NCBI GenBank assembly: GCA_022562835.1
Contig: JADFOM010000128.1
Span: 1 to 7,184, forward strand
Length of the DNA: 7,184 nucleotides
DNA from: Acidobacteriota bacterium
Lineage (GTDB): Bacteria > Actinomycetota > Acidimicrobiia > Acidimicrobiales > SHLQ01
Direction of reading: 5' to 3'
A model generated the notes under the pieces. The model was given only the letters and a program-made list of their open reading frames with translations, searched no databases and was not told where the DNA came from. A program made the translations under genes and the position numbers. The stretch's first letter is position 1. The number at the start of each line of letters is the position of its first letter. Below are positions 1 through 7,144 of the stretch, piece after piece.

Positions 1-1
1 G

Positions 2-481
2 GTCGTCGTTTGGCCATGCTTCACCGGCCGCCTTCCGCATCTGTTCGAGGAGATGATCCACGTCGAGACCGAGGCGTTTTGCCTGTTCCTTTACCTTCCG
101 TTCGATTTCGGCACCGTCGCGTGGAGACGCTGTGTCCGAGCCGGCGTTCGCATCGGGCGAACCGGAACGGCTGTGAGGCAATGTTTGCCGACCGTCGCCG
201 ATCCCCTTCGACCACCGGTCAAGCAAACGACGGCAAAGCGATTCGGTTTCTTCACGGAGGATGTGCTGTTCGTAGCGGCCGGTGTGCCAAATCCCGAAGG
301 TTCGCAGTGGCACCTCTGCCGGCTGCGATTCGGCAGCGAGGTTGGTTTCCCGGCGACAGTGTTCGAAAAACGCACCGCACGCCGTGGCGGTGTCGCAAAA
401 GAGGTACTCGGCAAGGGAGTCCGTAGCGGCGTCGAATTCGGCGTCTTTCAGGTCCTCGCCAAGGTGCACGAGATAGCTGTC
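2..481 (-). CDS. Internal fragment of a large protein, possibly planctomycete tubulin-like; cut at both ends
   Basis: Reading the minus strand with codons ending at forward positions congruent to 2 mod 3 gives about 160 uninterrupted codons that look like real protein. Seen: a segment DSYLVHLGEDLKDAEF (about 481-434), then EYLFCDTATACGAFFEHCRR, then LRTFGIWHTGRYEQHIL with ETESLCRRLLDRWSKG, a polar Ser/Gly/Asp linker, and a charged helical stretch EIERKVKEQAKRLGLDVDHL near the left edge. Codons strongly prefer G or C in the third position. No stop occurs before the window edge, so the 3' end lies outside. The 5' end is lost at the breakpoint near 470-490, where the opposite strand becomes an amidohydrolase. 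The order of a YLVHLG segment, an LRTFG segment and charged helices reminds me of the long tubulin-like proteins (Pfam 'Tubulin like') of planctomycetes. That is memory of the family, not a search result, and the function is unknown. Coding status is much surer than identity. Confidence 0.72.
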
Positions 482-495
482 GCGAAACCGGGCAG
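465..495. other. Breakpoint joining two unrelated 5'-truncated genes
   Basis: To the left, the sequence codes on the minus strand for a protein fragment that should continue upstream, to the right. To the right, it codes on the plus strand for an amidohydrolase that should continue upstream, to the left. Neither has a start codon, ribosome binding site or promoter here. The plus-strand family similarity begins at about 476-488 (residues IAVAKPG). The minus-strand protein is convincing up to about 481 (DSYLVHLG). The join must therefore lie at roughly 470-490. No transposase, tRNA or obvious repeat marks it. It is either an assembly chimera or a genuine recombination or inversion end, and the sequence alone does not decide. 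Confidence 0.7.
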
Positions 496-1474
496 CCTCG
501 AGGACTATTTCCGAGGCCGCAACCTCGATGGCAAGGACATGATGTCGATGTTCGGAGACCTGGACCCGCTCGCCGATCATCCCGGCTACCAGGACCACGA
601 AGCGAGGGTCCGCCTTCTGGACGACCAGGGGCTTGAAGCAGCTCTGTTGTTCCCGACACTCGGCGTTGGTATGCAAGAGGCGCTCAAGAAGGATCTCGAT
701 GCGCTACACGCGTCGTTCAGAGCGTTCAACTCCTGGCTCGATGAGGATTGGGGTTTCGATCGCGATGGCAGGTTGTACGCAGCGCCGATGATCACACTGG
801 CCGACCCAGAACAAGCCGCAGTAGAGGTCGATCGAGTACTCGCCATGGGTGCGCGCATCCTCGTGATGGTGCCTGGACCCGTACCCACCGGGACGGGCTA
901 CCTATCGCCCGGCAACGAAATCTATGATCCGGTTTGGGCCAGGGTGGCGGAGTCGGGCGTCCCGATGGCGATCCATGCGGGGCTGAGCGGTGTTGCTCAG
1001 TACGGCAAGATCTGGGAGGCGCCGACCGGGCAGTTCGAGGCCTTCAAACACTCGGCGTTCCCCCTTGTTGCGTTGGCCGACCGATCGATATCGGACACGT
1101 TGGCGGCGATGATCTGTCACGGCCTGCTCAGTCGATTCCCTGAACTCAAGTTGTTCTCGGTGGAGAACGGCGCGAACTGGGTACCGGATCTTTTGCGAAA
1201 TCTGCGCGACGGCTACGGCAAGATGCCGTTCGGGTTCGGCGATGAACCGGTCGAACAGTTCAAGAGACAGATCTGGGTGTCGCCGTTCTACGAGGACGAC
1301 ATGGATCTCCTCAAGGAATTGCTGGGCGACGATCGGCTGCTGTTCGGTTCGGACTTCCCACACGCCGAAGGTCTGTCGGAACCGCTGAAGTTCACCGAGG
1401 ACATCCCCAACTTCGACGCCGACGAGACGCGCAAGATCATGCGCGACAACGCTCGCACGTTGCTGGGTGTCTGA
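476..1474 (+). CDS. Amidohydrolase (Amidohydro_2, ACMSD-like TIM barrel), 5'-truncated
   Basis: Members of this family are metal-dependent TIM-barrel hydrolases or decarboxylases of about 390-410 residues, often found in actinobacterial catabolic clusters. About 332 residues are present. Visible family segments: AVAKPGSLEDYFRGRN at the left end, LLFPTLGVGM, FRAFNSWLDEDWGF, MAIHAGLSG (His codon at 974), VENGANWVPDLL (about 1160-1195), the hallmark LFGSDFPHAEGL (Asp codon at 1352, His at 1361), and the closing RKIMRDNARTLLGV. What is missing is the N-terminal strand, about 60-65 residues, with the Asp-x-Asp/Ser-x-His metal motif that precedes the KPG segment in relatives. The frame stays open to an ATG at 53, but residues encoded by 53 to about 470 are the antisense of the minus-strand gene and are not part of this protein. 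As it stands it is probably not a functional enzyme. The gene is convergent with the downstream oxidoreductase. Specific substrate unknown. Confidence 0.85.
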   Translation, partial: AVAKPGSLEDYFRGRNLDGKDMMSMFGDLDPLADHPGYQDHEARVRLLDDQGLEAALLFPTLGVGMQEALKKDLDALHASFRAFNSWLDEDWGFDRDGRLYAAPMITLADPEQAAVEVDRVLAMGARILVMVPGPVPTGTGYLSPGNEIYDPVWARVAESGVPMAIHAGLSGVAQYGKIWEAPTGQFEAFKHSAFPLVALADRSISDTLAAMICHGLLSRFPELKLFSVENGANWVPDLLRNLRDGYGKMPFGFGDEPVEQFKRQIWVSPFYEDDMDLLKELLGDDRLLFGSDFPHAEGLSEPLKFTEDIPNFDADETRKIMRDNARTLLGV

Positions 1475-1534
1475 GACGACGTCGGCCTCTGTATTCCTTG
1501 GAGTTCTACCCATCTTCAAAGGTGAGGAGAGCTC

Positions 1535-2515
1535 CTAATCGTCGAGCGACAGTTCGGTGAGCAGTTCCATCTGACGGATCGCCAGATCGTCGGGCATTGC
1601 ACCGATGGAGGCCCACACGTAGACGTGCTCAATGGGTAGGTCTTCGGTCAGCGTTCGAACGCGGATTCTCGCCTCCTCAGCGCTGAGGACCTCGAGCGGG
1701 CGGATAACCCCTGAGCCTCGAGAGCGAACCTCGTCTTCGCTCAGCTTGCGCGCTGGCTTGTCGCGACCCGCCGCGGCATTGGAGCGGTAGCTGTTGAGTT
1801 GGTGGGTGAGGTGTGGCAGCACTCGCTCATAGGCCGACTCGGGATCATCGGCGACCATGAAGTTCGCGACGCCGGCCATGCGGGCATCGGCTGGGTCGTG
1901 ACCGGCGGCTTCGAGCGCGTCACGATAGATGACGTAGCTGTCGCGGTTGAGGGTCAACAATCCAACGCCGAGGCGACCCGCTCGCCCCGCGCCGATCGGT
2001 CCGAGGTAACCCGCCCAGCGCGGCAGCGGGTCCTGCACCGACGAAGGAGTTACCCCACCGGATTCGAGGAGTCGTCCGACCTCAGCGATCGTCGCATCGG
2101 TCGTCGGGTAACGCTGAGCGATATCAGCTCCGTACGCCTCGAACTCAGGCAATACATAACCAGCACCGAGACCCAGCTCAAGGCGTCCATTCGAGACAAG
2201 GTCGACGATGGCAGCCTGTTCTGCGATTTGCACCGCTGGATACAACGGAGCCAACACGACCGCGGTACCTAGTCGGCAATGTTCGGTGCGCGCCGCGATC
2301 GCAGCCAGTGCGGTCAGTGGCTGGGACAAATATCCGTCTTCGAAGAAGTGATGCTCGGTGACCCAGACACTGCCGATACCGCGTCGGTCGGCCTCGGCGA
2401 TCAGATCCAAGGTCCAGCGGTAATGTGCCGCCGGGTCCCGCTGCCACGTCGACGGATTGCGGAAGTCGAAATACAAACCGAGTGAGGGACTCGAGGAGAG
2501 GCTGGGGTGACGCAC
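1535..2515 (-). CDS. LLM-class flavin-dependent oxidoreductase (bacterial luciferase-like)
   Basis: This is a complete 326-residue member of the luciferase-like monooxygenase superfamily, single-domain TIM-barrel enzymes that use reduced FMN or F420 to oxidise or reduce organic substrates. Diagnostic segments: LGLYFDFRNP at residues 12-21, SVWVTEHHFFEDGYL at 49-63, RLGTAVVLAPLYPAVQIAEQ at 81-100, and DLVSNGRLELGLGAGYVLPE at 105-124. The last is the family's conserved strand-helix-Gly-rich region. No signal peptide or membrane segment. The start chosen is the GTG at 2515, about 11 residues before the conserved N-terminal strand. I see no good ribosome binding site upstream of it, so the exact start is uncertain, but no in-frame ATG fits better. 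It is divergent from the acyl-CoA ligase operon across 62 bp and convergent with the truncated amidohydrolase (60 bp between stops). Whether the cofactor is FMN or F420, and the substrate, cannot be decided here. Confidence 0.9.
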   Translation of the reverse strand: MRHPSLSSSPSLGLYFDFRNPSTWQRDPAAHYRWTLDLIAEADRRGIGSVWVTEHHFFEDGYLSQPLTALAAIAARTEHCRLGTAVVLAPLYPAVQIAEQAAIVDLVSNGRLELGLGAGYVLPEFEAYGADIAQRYPTTDATIAEVGRLLESGGVTPSSVQDPLPRWAGYLGPIGAGRAGRLGVGLLTLNRDSYVIYRDALEAAGHDPADARMAGVANFMVADDPESAYERVLPHLTHQLNSYRSNAAAGRDKPARKLSEDEVRSRGSGVIRPLEVLSAEEARIRVRTLTEDLPIEHVYVWASIGAMPDDLAIRQMELLTELSLDD

Positions 2516-2577
2516 GCGTCAGACAATACCCATTGTGGATCGAATGGTCGGCCGTGACACGGTTAGTGTCTGACGCC
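2516..2577. promoter_or_regulatory. Divergent intergenic region; possible -10 element TAGTGT for a leaderless plus-strand transcript
   Basis: This 62 bp gap must hold the promoters for both divergent genes if the proposed GTG starts (2515 minus, 2578 plus) are right. On the plus strand TAGTGT at 2564-2569 matches the TANNNT form of actinobacterial -10 elements and lies 8 bp before the GTG at 2578, a spacing that suits a leaderless mRNA. No Shine-Dalgarno-like sequence is visible before 2578, which agrees with that idea. A convincing -35 element is not seen, and I find no clear operator palindrome. This is a suggestion based on one short hexamer. Confidence 0.3.
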
Positions 2578-4224
2578 GTGAGTGACGAACCGAGTTATCA
2601 ACGCATCTATCCGCCTCATGAGCTGACGCTCGGACCGTTCATTCGTCATGTTGCAGCTACGTTTGGCAACAGAACACTCGTGGTGCTCGGCGACGAACAT
2701 ATGAGCTACGCGGAGGTCGAATCGCGCTCGGCCGAACTCGCCAAGGGCATGCTCGCCACAGGTATCGGTAAGGGCGGCCGCGTCGGAATCCTCGCCCCCA
2801 ACGGTCCCGATTGGATCGTTGCCTACTTTGCGGCAACTCGCATCGGTGCAATCGCAGTCTTGCTCAACACCTATTGGAAACCCCGCGAGCTCGACTGGGT
2901 GCTCGGTCACTCCGACATTGCGATGTTGCTCACCGTCGAGTCGCACCTCGGCAACCGCTATCTCGACCGCCTGGTAGAGATAGCGCCGCGGCTCAAGGAA
3001 CATGACGGCGGGCAGATCATGATCGAATCGCACCCGCACCTCCGCGACGTAGTCGTGTTTGGTTCGATGGACCGTTCCTGGTGTCGCACCGCCGATGCGC
3101 TGGTGGAAGCGGGTGCGGACGTTAGCGACGGTGTACTCGCTGCGATCGAAGCAACCGTGTCGGAGGCCGACCCCGCTGTTGTCATCTACTCTTCAGGCTC
3201 GACCGCGGATCCCAAGGGCGTCGTACATTCTCACGGTGCCGTGGTCGGACACTCATTCAACCTGACCCAGTTCCGCCAGACCGTGGCCGATGACATCACC
3301 TACACACCGATGCCGCTGTTTTGGGTCGGGGGTCTGTCGTTCACGCTCATGAGCTGCATGCACGTTGGATCCACCCTCGTGTTCGAGGAGCGATTCGAGC
3401 CCGGAGCGACACTCGAGTTGATCGAGCGCGAACACGTCACCCATGTGGCGGGCTGGCCGCATATGGCCAAGGCGCTTACCGAGCACCCGAGTTTCGCCGA
3501 CCGCGACCTATCGTCGGTCCGAGGCGGCAGCATCGACGCGTTGTTGCCACCCGAATTGAGGGTCGGCAATCCCGAACTTCGTGCCAACTCCCTTGGCATG
3601 ACCGAAACACTGGGACCGCACACGATCGAACTCATCGGTTCGGAGGTCCCCGCGGAGAAGATGGGTTCGTTCGGACGCAGCATTCCCGGCGTAGAACACA
3701 AGGTCGTCGATCCGGTTTCCGGTGTCGACCTGCCCCGTGGTGAGCTCGGCGAAATATGTGTCCGCGGCTATTCGGTGATGATCGGCATGCTCAAACGGTC
3801 CCGCGAGGAGGTATTCACCATCGACGGTTGGTACGCCACGGGCGACGGCGGTTACTTCGACGAGGACGGGCACCTATTCTTCAAAGGCCGAATGGGCGAT
3901 CAGATCAAGTCGGCCGGCATGAACATCACCCCACGTGAGGTCGAGCTAGTGCTCGAAGAACACGGCGCCGTCATGCACGCATTCGTGATGGGTGTGCCCA
4001 ACGCCGATCGGGGCGAGAACGTGGCCGCCGTGATCGTGTTTCGAGCCGATGTCACGGCGACCGGCGAAGAGCTAATCGCCATGACCAAGGATCAGCTGGC
4101 CAACTACAAGGTGCCGCGCCATGTCATGACGGTCGCGAACCCAGAGGATCTGCCGTGGCTCGAAAGCGGCAAGATCGATAGGCGTGCGGTGCAGGCAATT
4201 TTAGTCGAAAAGTTTGGTGCTTGA
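2578..4224 (+). CDS. AMP-forming acyl-CoA ligase (class I adenylate-forming enzyme)
   Basis: A 548-residue ANL-superfamily ligase. It adenylates a carboxylic acid with ATP and transfers the acyl group to CoA; it is cytoplasmic. Motifs, numbered from GTG 2578: the phosphate-binding loop YSSGSTADPKG at 204-214, NSLGMTET at 337-344 (relatives usually have Tyr where Leu339 is), TGD at 421-423 with the ribose-binding Asp423, the hinge segment GRMGDQIKSAGMNITPREVE at 437-456 with Arg438, and the C-terminal ESGKID with catalytic Lys532. The frame is open upstream to an ATG at 2425, but that extension lies antisense to the oxidoreductase start and has no family resemblance. GTG at 2554 and 2566 are other possible starts. 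The first conserved residues (about PPHELTLGPFIRHV) begin about 10 codons after 2578. The stop overlaps the next gene's ATG. Substrate unknown; the length and motifs fit fatty, cyclic or aromatic acid ligases. Confidence 0.92.
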   Translation: MSDEPSYQRIYPPHELTLGPFIRHVAATFGNRTLVVLGDEHMSYAEVESRSAELAKGMLATGIGKGGRVGILAPNGPDWIVAYFAATRIGAIAVLLNTYWKPRELDWVLGHSDIAMLLTVESHLGNRYLDRLVEIAPRLKEHDGGQIMIESHPHLRDVVVFGSMDRSWCRTADALVEAGADVSDGVLAAIEATVSEADPAVVIYSSGSTADPKGVVHSHGAVVGHSFNLTQFRQTVADDITYTPMPLFWVGGLSFTLMSCMHVGSTLVFEERFEPGATLELIEREHVTHVAGWPHMAKALTEHPSFADRDLSSVRGGSIDALLPPELRVGNPELRANSLGMTETLGPHTIELIGSEVPAEKMGSFGRSIPGVEHKVVDPVSGVDLPRGELGEICVRGYSVMIGMLKRSREEVFTIDGWYATGDGGYFDEDGHLFFKGRMGDQIKSAGMNITPREVELVLEEHGAVMHAFVMGVPNADRGENVAAVIVFRADVTATGEELIAMTKDQLANYKVPRHVMTVANPEDLPWLESGKIDRRAVQAILVEKFGA

Positions 4225-5675
4225 TGGGATCGATCACCTCTGAGCAGTTCAGCGCGCTCTTCGAACCCCGCGGGATCGTTGTTGCAGGGGCTGCCAGCCA
4301 CCCTGGCAAGTTTGGCTTCGTCGCATACCACAACCTCAAAGCCTGTGGATTCCGGGGCGAGCTTTACGGCACGAATCTCAACGGCGAACCCGTGCTCGGC
4401 GATGACACCTACCCCTCGGTTGGTGAGATCGACAGCAACGTGCTCGACCTGGTTTTCATCGGCGTGCCGCCGAGCGCAACCGGCGACGTGCTGCGACAGG
4501 CGGCGGAGGTTGGCATCAAGGCGGCTTATTGCGCGTCAGCTGGATATGGCGAGATGGATGCGCAAGGACGACATCATCAGGAGGAACTAGCGGCACTCGC
4601 GACCGATTTGGGGATGCTGTTTGTTGGTCCTAATGGTCAGGGTCTGATCTCGACGCCGACGTCGATGTGTGCGCAGATCGTCGCACCAATGCCGCCACTC
4701 GGACGCATCGGCATCGCCAGTCAGTCCGGTGGATTGGTGCAGTCGTGGGGCAACATCTCGCGAGCTCGCGGTGTCGGTGTCAGCCGGGCGGTGTCGGTCG
4801 GGAACTCGGCACAGGTCGGTGTGGCCGACTTCGTGGAGGGCTTTGTCGACGATGATGCCACCGATGTTGCGCTGGTCTATGTCGAACACATCGACGAGCA
4901 GATCGCGGGGCGACTCGCACACGCTGCATCTTCAATTCCGGTCGTCGTTCTCCGTTCAGGCCAGACTCCGGCCGGATCTGCCGCTGTAGCGGTGCACACA
5001 GGGTCGATCGCCGGCCCAGCCTCGCTCGACGAGGGTTTGCGCGAAGCGGGTGTCACAGTGGCCACGACGGTGCACGAGGCCTTCAGCGCCGCGGCAACGT
5101 TCGCGACCCAACCAATTCCGGCGGGACCACGCACCTTGGTGTTCGGTACCGCCGGCGGATGGGGTGTGTTGACGGCCGACGCGATCGAGCGGAGCGAACT
5201 CGAGCTGATTGCGCTGCCGTCCGAGTTGGCCGATGCCATCGCGCAGCGGGTGCCACCACGCTGGAGTCGGGCCAACCCGATCGATCTGGCAGGCGGGGAG
5301 ACCCGCGACACAATTCCCGAATTGCTGCCAATCTTGGCAGCACACCCCGATGTGGATGCGATCGTCTATCTCGGTCTCGGTATCCAATCGAACCAGGCGT
5401 CGTTGGCACGCGAACACGAGTTCTACCCCGATTATGGCCTCGATCGGATCGTGTCGTTTCACGAACGTCAAGACGCGCGTTATGCCGAAGCGGCAGCCGC
5501 GGTGTCAGACGCGAGCGGCAAGCCGATTCTCACCGCAACAGAACTATGTGAGACCGATCCAGACAACCCGGGACCGGCCGGGGTGCGCGCGAGCGGCCGA
5601 TATTGTTATGCATCGGGTACCGATGCGGTGGCGGCCCTTGAGCAGATGTGGCAGCGCAGCCGCACTCAGCGGTGA
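4224..5675 (+). CDS. CoA-binding protein, alpha-subunit type of ADP(NDP)-forming acyl-CoA synthetase
   Basis: A 483-residue protein with the three-domain layout of the alpha part of ADP-forming acetyl/acyl-CoA synthetases. Residues about 5-130 form a CoA-binding Rossmann domain (start IVVAGAASHPGKFG). A succinyl-CoA-ligase-like domain follows, with VGPNGQGL at 134-141, IASQSGGLVQSWG at 164-176 and VSVGNSAQVG. A third ligase-like domain opens with LVFGTAGGWGVL and includes NPIDL. His258 in AVHTGS sits where these enzymes carry the phosphohistidine that passes phosphate between acyl phosphate and nucleotide. The family's GPNCLG-like motif reads GPNGQG, and the ADVD-like motif after GN is altered. 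There is no ATP-grasp (beta) domain, either fused or in the window, so a partner encoded elsewhere would be needed for full synthetase activity. The ATG at 4224 shares its first base with the preceding TGA (TGATG), indicating translational coupling. The stop overlaps the next start. Substrate unknown. Confidence 0.88.
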   Translation: MGSITSEQFSALFEPRGIVVAGAASHPGKFGFVAYHNLKACGFRGELYGTNLNGEPVLGDDTYPSVGEIDSNVLDLVFIGVPPSATGDVLRQAAEVGIKAAYCASAGYGEMDAQGRHHQEELAALATDLGMLFVGPNGQGLISTPTSMCAQIVAPMPPLGRIGIASQSGGLVQSWGNISRARGVGVSRAVSVGNSAQVGVADFVEGFVDDDATDVALVYVEHIDEQIAGRLAHAASSIPVVVLRSGQTPAGSAAVAVHTGSIAGPASLDEGLREAGVTVATTVHEAFSAAATFATQPIPAGPRTLVFGTAGGWGVLTADAIERSELELIALPSELADAIAQRVPPRWSRANPIDLAGGETRDTIPELLPILAAHPDVDAIVYLGLGIQSNQASLAREHEFYPDYGLDRIVSFHERQDARYAEAAAAVSDASGKPILTATELCETDPDNPGPAGVRASGRYCYASGTDAVAALEQMWQRSRTQR

Positions 5676-7087
5676 ACCTAGATGCTGCGTTCGGCGAAGC
5701 CAGACCTAGTGACGATCTCCTCGTCGACGGTCAGGGTCGGTTCTCAACCGCAGAGCTCGAGAGTGCGGTCGGTGAGACGGCTGCTGGGCTCGCCGCCGCC
5801 GGCGTGTGTGTCGGCGACACGGTTGCGTTTCAGCTTCCGATCACGGCCCAATCGGTCATTGCGTATCGGGCATGTTGGCGCATCGGAGCTGTAGCCGCAG
5901 CCTTGCATCCCGCGGCGGGATCCGCGCAACTCGCCGCGGCGCTTGAACAGCTCGACGCGCACTTGGTGATCGCCGATCCATCGATGGCCCTAGCGGCGAA
6001 TACTTCCGCACTTACCGTCGAAGCGTTGCGGATCGGCGGCTTGGGCGAAGCGGTCAGCGCCATATCGACCGCCAATGAAAGCACAGACGCCACAATCCTG
6101 TTCACCTCTGGTTCGAGCGGGGCACCCAAAGGGGTCGTACACACCCACGGCTCACTGTTCTACAAGGCTCGGCAGTCAGCGGTTGTGCACGGGCTCGGTG
6201 TTGACGATGCCGTTCTGATGCCTGCTCCACTAGCGCACATGAGCGGCCTGTTGCACGCAGTCACCGTGCCTGGATGCGCAGGGTTCAAGGCAGTCCTCAT
6301 GAATCGTTGGGATCCGGGGCTTGCACTGACCCTGATCGAGAATGAGCAGATCACCTACATGGTCGGTCCGCCGACGTTCTTCATCGGGTTGATGGATCAC
6401 CCCGACTTCGACCCGTCGCGCACAGCGTCGCTGCGGATGCTGTCGTGTGGGGGAGCGGGCGTTACCCCGGCGTTCGTGCAGCGTGCTAGCGAACAGCTGG
6501 GCGCCATGGTGAAGCGCGCATACGGGTCGACCGAGGCGCCGACTCTGACGACGAGCCGTTTCGACGATCCGGTCGAGACCATGGCGCGATCCGACGGTCG
6601 AACATTTGACGATACAGAGGTTCGAGTCGACGACAGCGGCGAGATCTGGGCGCGCGGACCCGAGTTGGCTCGCGGCTACCTCGACGAAGTTCAGACCGAG
6701 GCGGCGTTCGTCGACGGGTGGTTCCGCACCGGCGACCTCGGAGTTCTCACCGACGGTTGGCTGACGATCACGGGACGTCTCGGTGATGTCATCATCCGCG
6801 CGGGCGAGAACATCTCGGCTGGCGAGGTAGAGCAGGTCTTGGAGGCCCACCCCGATGTCCGTCACGCGGTAGCCATCGCGGAGCCAGACGATCGACTCGG
6901 TGAACGCGTCGCAGCTTTTGTCGTCGCCCCGGATGGATTCACGCTCGTCAAATGTCGTGAGTGGTTCCAAGAGAGCGGTGCGGCCAAGTACATCTGCCCC
7001 GAACGCATCGAGCTGATCGATGCAATGCCGGTGCTGGCCTCGGGCAAACCCGATCGTGCCGCGTTGAAGGACCTACTAGCGACCTGA
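5672..7087 (+). CDS. Second AMP-forming acyl-CoA ligase, compact form
   Basis: A 471-residue ANL-superfamily ligase, shorter than the usual 500-550 because the N-terminal region and inter-motif loops are compact. Motifs, numbered from GTG 5672: FTSGSSGAPKGVVHTHG at 144-160 (phosphate loop, Lys153), YGSTEAP at 284-290, FRTGDLG at 351-357 (Asp355), GRLGDVIIRAGENISAGEVE around Arg369, and ASGKPDR with catalytic Lys459. All adenylation and thioesterification residues look intact, so it should be active. The GTG at 5672 overlaps the preceding TGA as GTGA, a common coupling arrangement. An in-frame ATG at 5648 would add eight residues and overlap the upstream gene by 28 bp; neither has a clear ribosome binding site, so the start is a choice. 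It is clearly distinct in sequence from the ligase at 2578 and is not a recent tandem copy. Substrate unknown; fatty or aromatic acids are both possible. Confidence 0.92.
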   Translation: MNLDAAFGEARPSDDLLVDGQGRFSTAELESAVGETAAGLAAAGVCVGDTVAFQLPITAQSVIAYRACWRIGAVAAALHPAAGSAQLAAALEQLDAHLVIADPSMALAANTSALTVEALRIGGLGEAVSAISTANESTDATILFTSGSSGAPKGVVHTHGSLFYKARQSAVVHGLGVDDAVLMPAPLAHMSGLLHAVTVPGCAGFKAVLMNRWDPGLALTLIENEQITYMVGPPTFFIGLMDHPDFDPSRTASLRMLSCGGAGVTPAFVQRASEQLGAMVKRAYGSTEAPTLTTSRFDDPVETMARSDGRTFDDTEVRVDDSGEIWARGPELARGYLDEVQTEAAFVDGWFRTGDLGVLTDGWLTITGRLGDVIIRAGENISAGEVEQVLEAHPDVRHAVAIAEPDDRLGERVAAFVVAPDGFTLVKCREWFQESGAAKYICPERIELIDAMPVLASGKPDRAALKDLLAT

Positions 7088-7144
7088 TCGACGGCCGCCC
7101 GCCGGGAGTGTGCACGTCGCTGATCGGACTGCGAATATGGCCGC
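7088..7144 (+). other. 57 bp gap between second ligase and acyl-CoA dehydrogenase; no convincing signal
   Basis: This is a GC-rich spacer. I see no terminator with a stem and U-run, so read-through from the ligase operon into the next gene is plausible. There is no clear Shine-Dalgarno sequence before the ATG at 7145, and no -10 element I would defend. Confidence 0.4.

Noticed and set aside
902..1519. 205-codon minus-strand open frame antisense to the amidohydrolase
   Set aside because: It lies against a sense frame with clear family motifs (GSDFPHAEGL, ENGANW). Its translation has no recognisable motif and its openness is explained by GC-rich codon bias.
1475..1534. Possible bidirectional terminator between the convergent genes (GGAG-AG-CTCC near 1525-1534 and the palindrome CGACGTCG near 1477-1484)
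   Set aside because: The first has a 2-base loop and a 4-bp stem, the second has no loop, and neither has a U-run. Too weak to call.
1799..2272. 157-codon plus-strand open frame inside the LLM oxidoreductase gene
   Set aside because: Antisense to a complete luciferase-like gene with clear motifs; no motif in its own translation.
2425..2577. 51-codon N-terminal extension of the first acyl-CoA ligase from ATG 2425
   Set aside because: It overlaps the 5' end of the divergent oxidoreductase by 91 bp, has an Arg/Pro-rich composition, and adds nothing seen in ligases; a start at 2578 is more likely.
2563..3039. 158-codon minus-strand open frame antisense to the first ligase
   Set aside because: Shadow of the ligase N-terminal domain. 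It would also clash with the divergent promoter region and has no family resemblance.
4956..5471. 171-codon minus-strand open frame antisense to the alpha-type subunit
   Set aside because: Shadow frame opposite a well-supported gene; no motif or plausible start signal.
6230..6970. 246-codon minus-strand open frame antisense to the second acyl-CoA ligase
   Set aside because: It mirrors the conserved ligase motifs on the plus strand, is rich in Arg, and shows no domain of its own.
7088..7125. Inverted repeat CGACG ... CGTCG after the second ligase
   Set aside because: Five-base arms some 20 bases apart are expected by chance in this GC-rich sequence, and no U-run follows.
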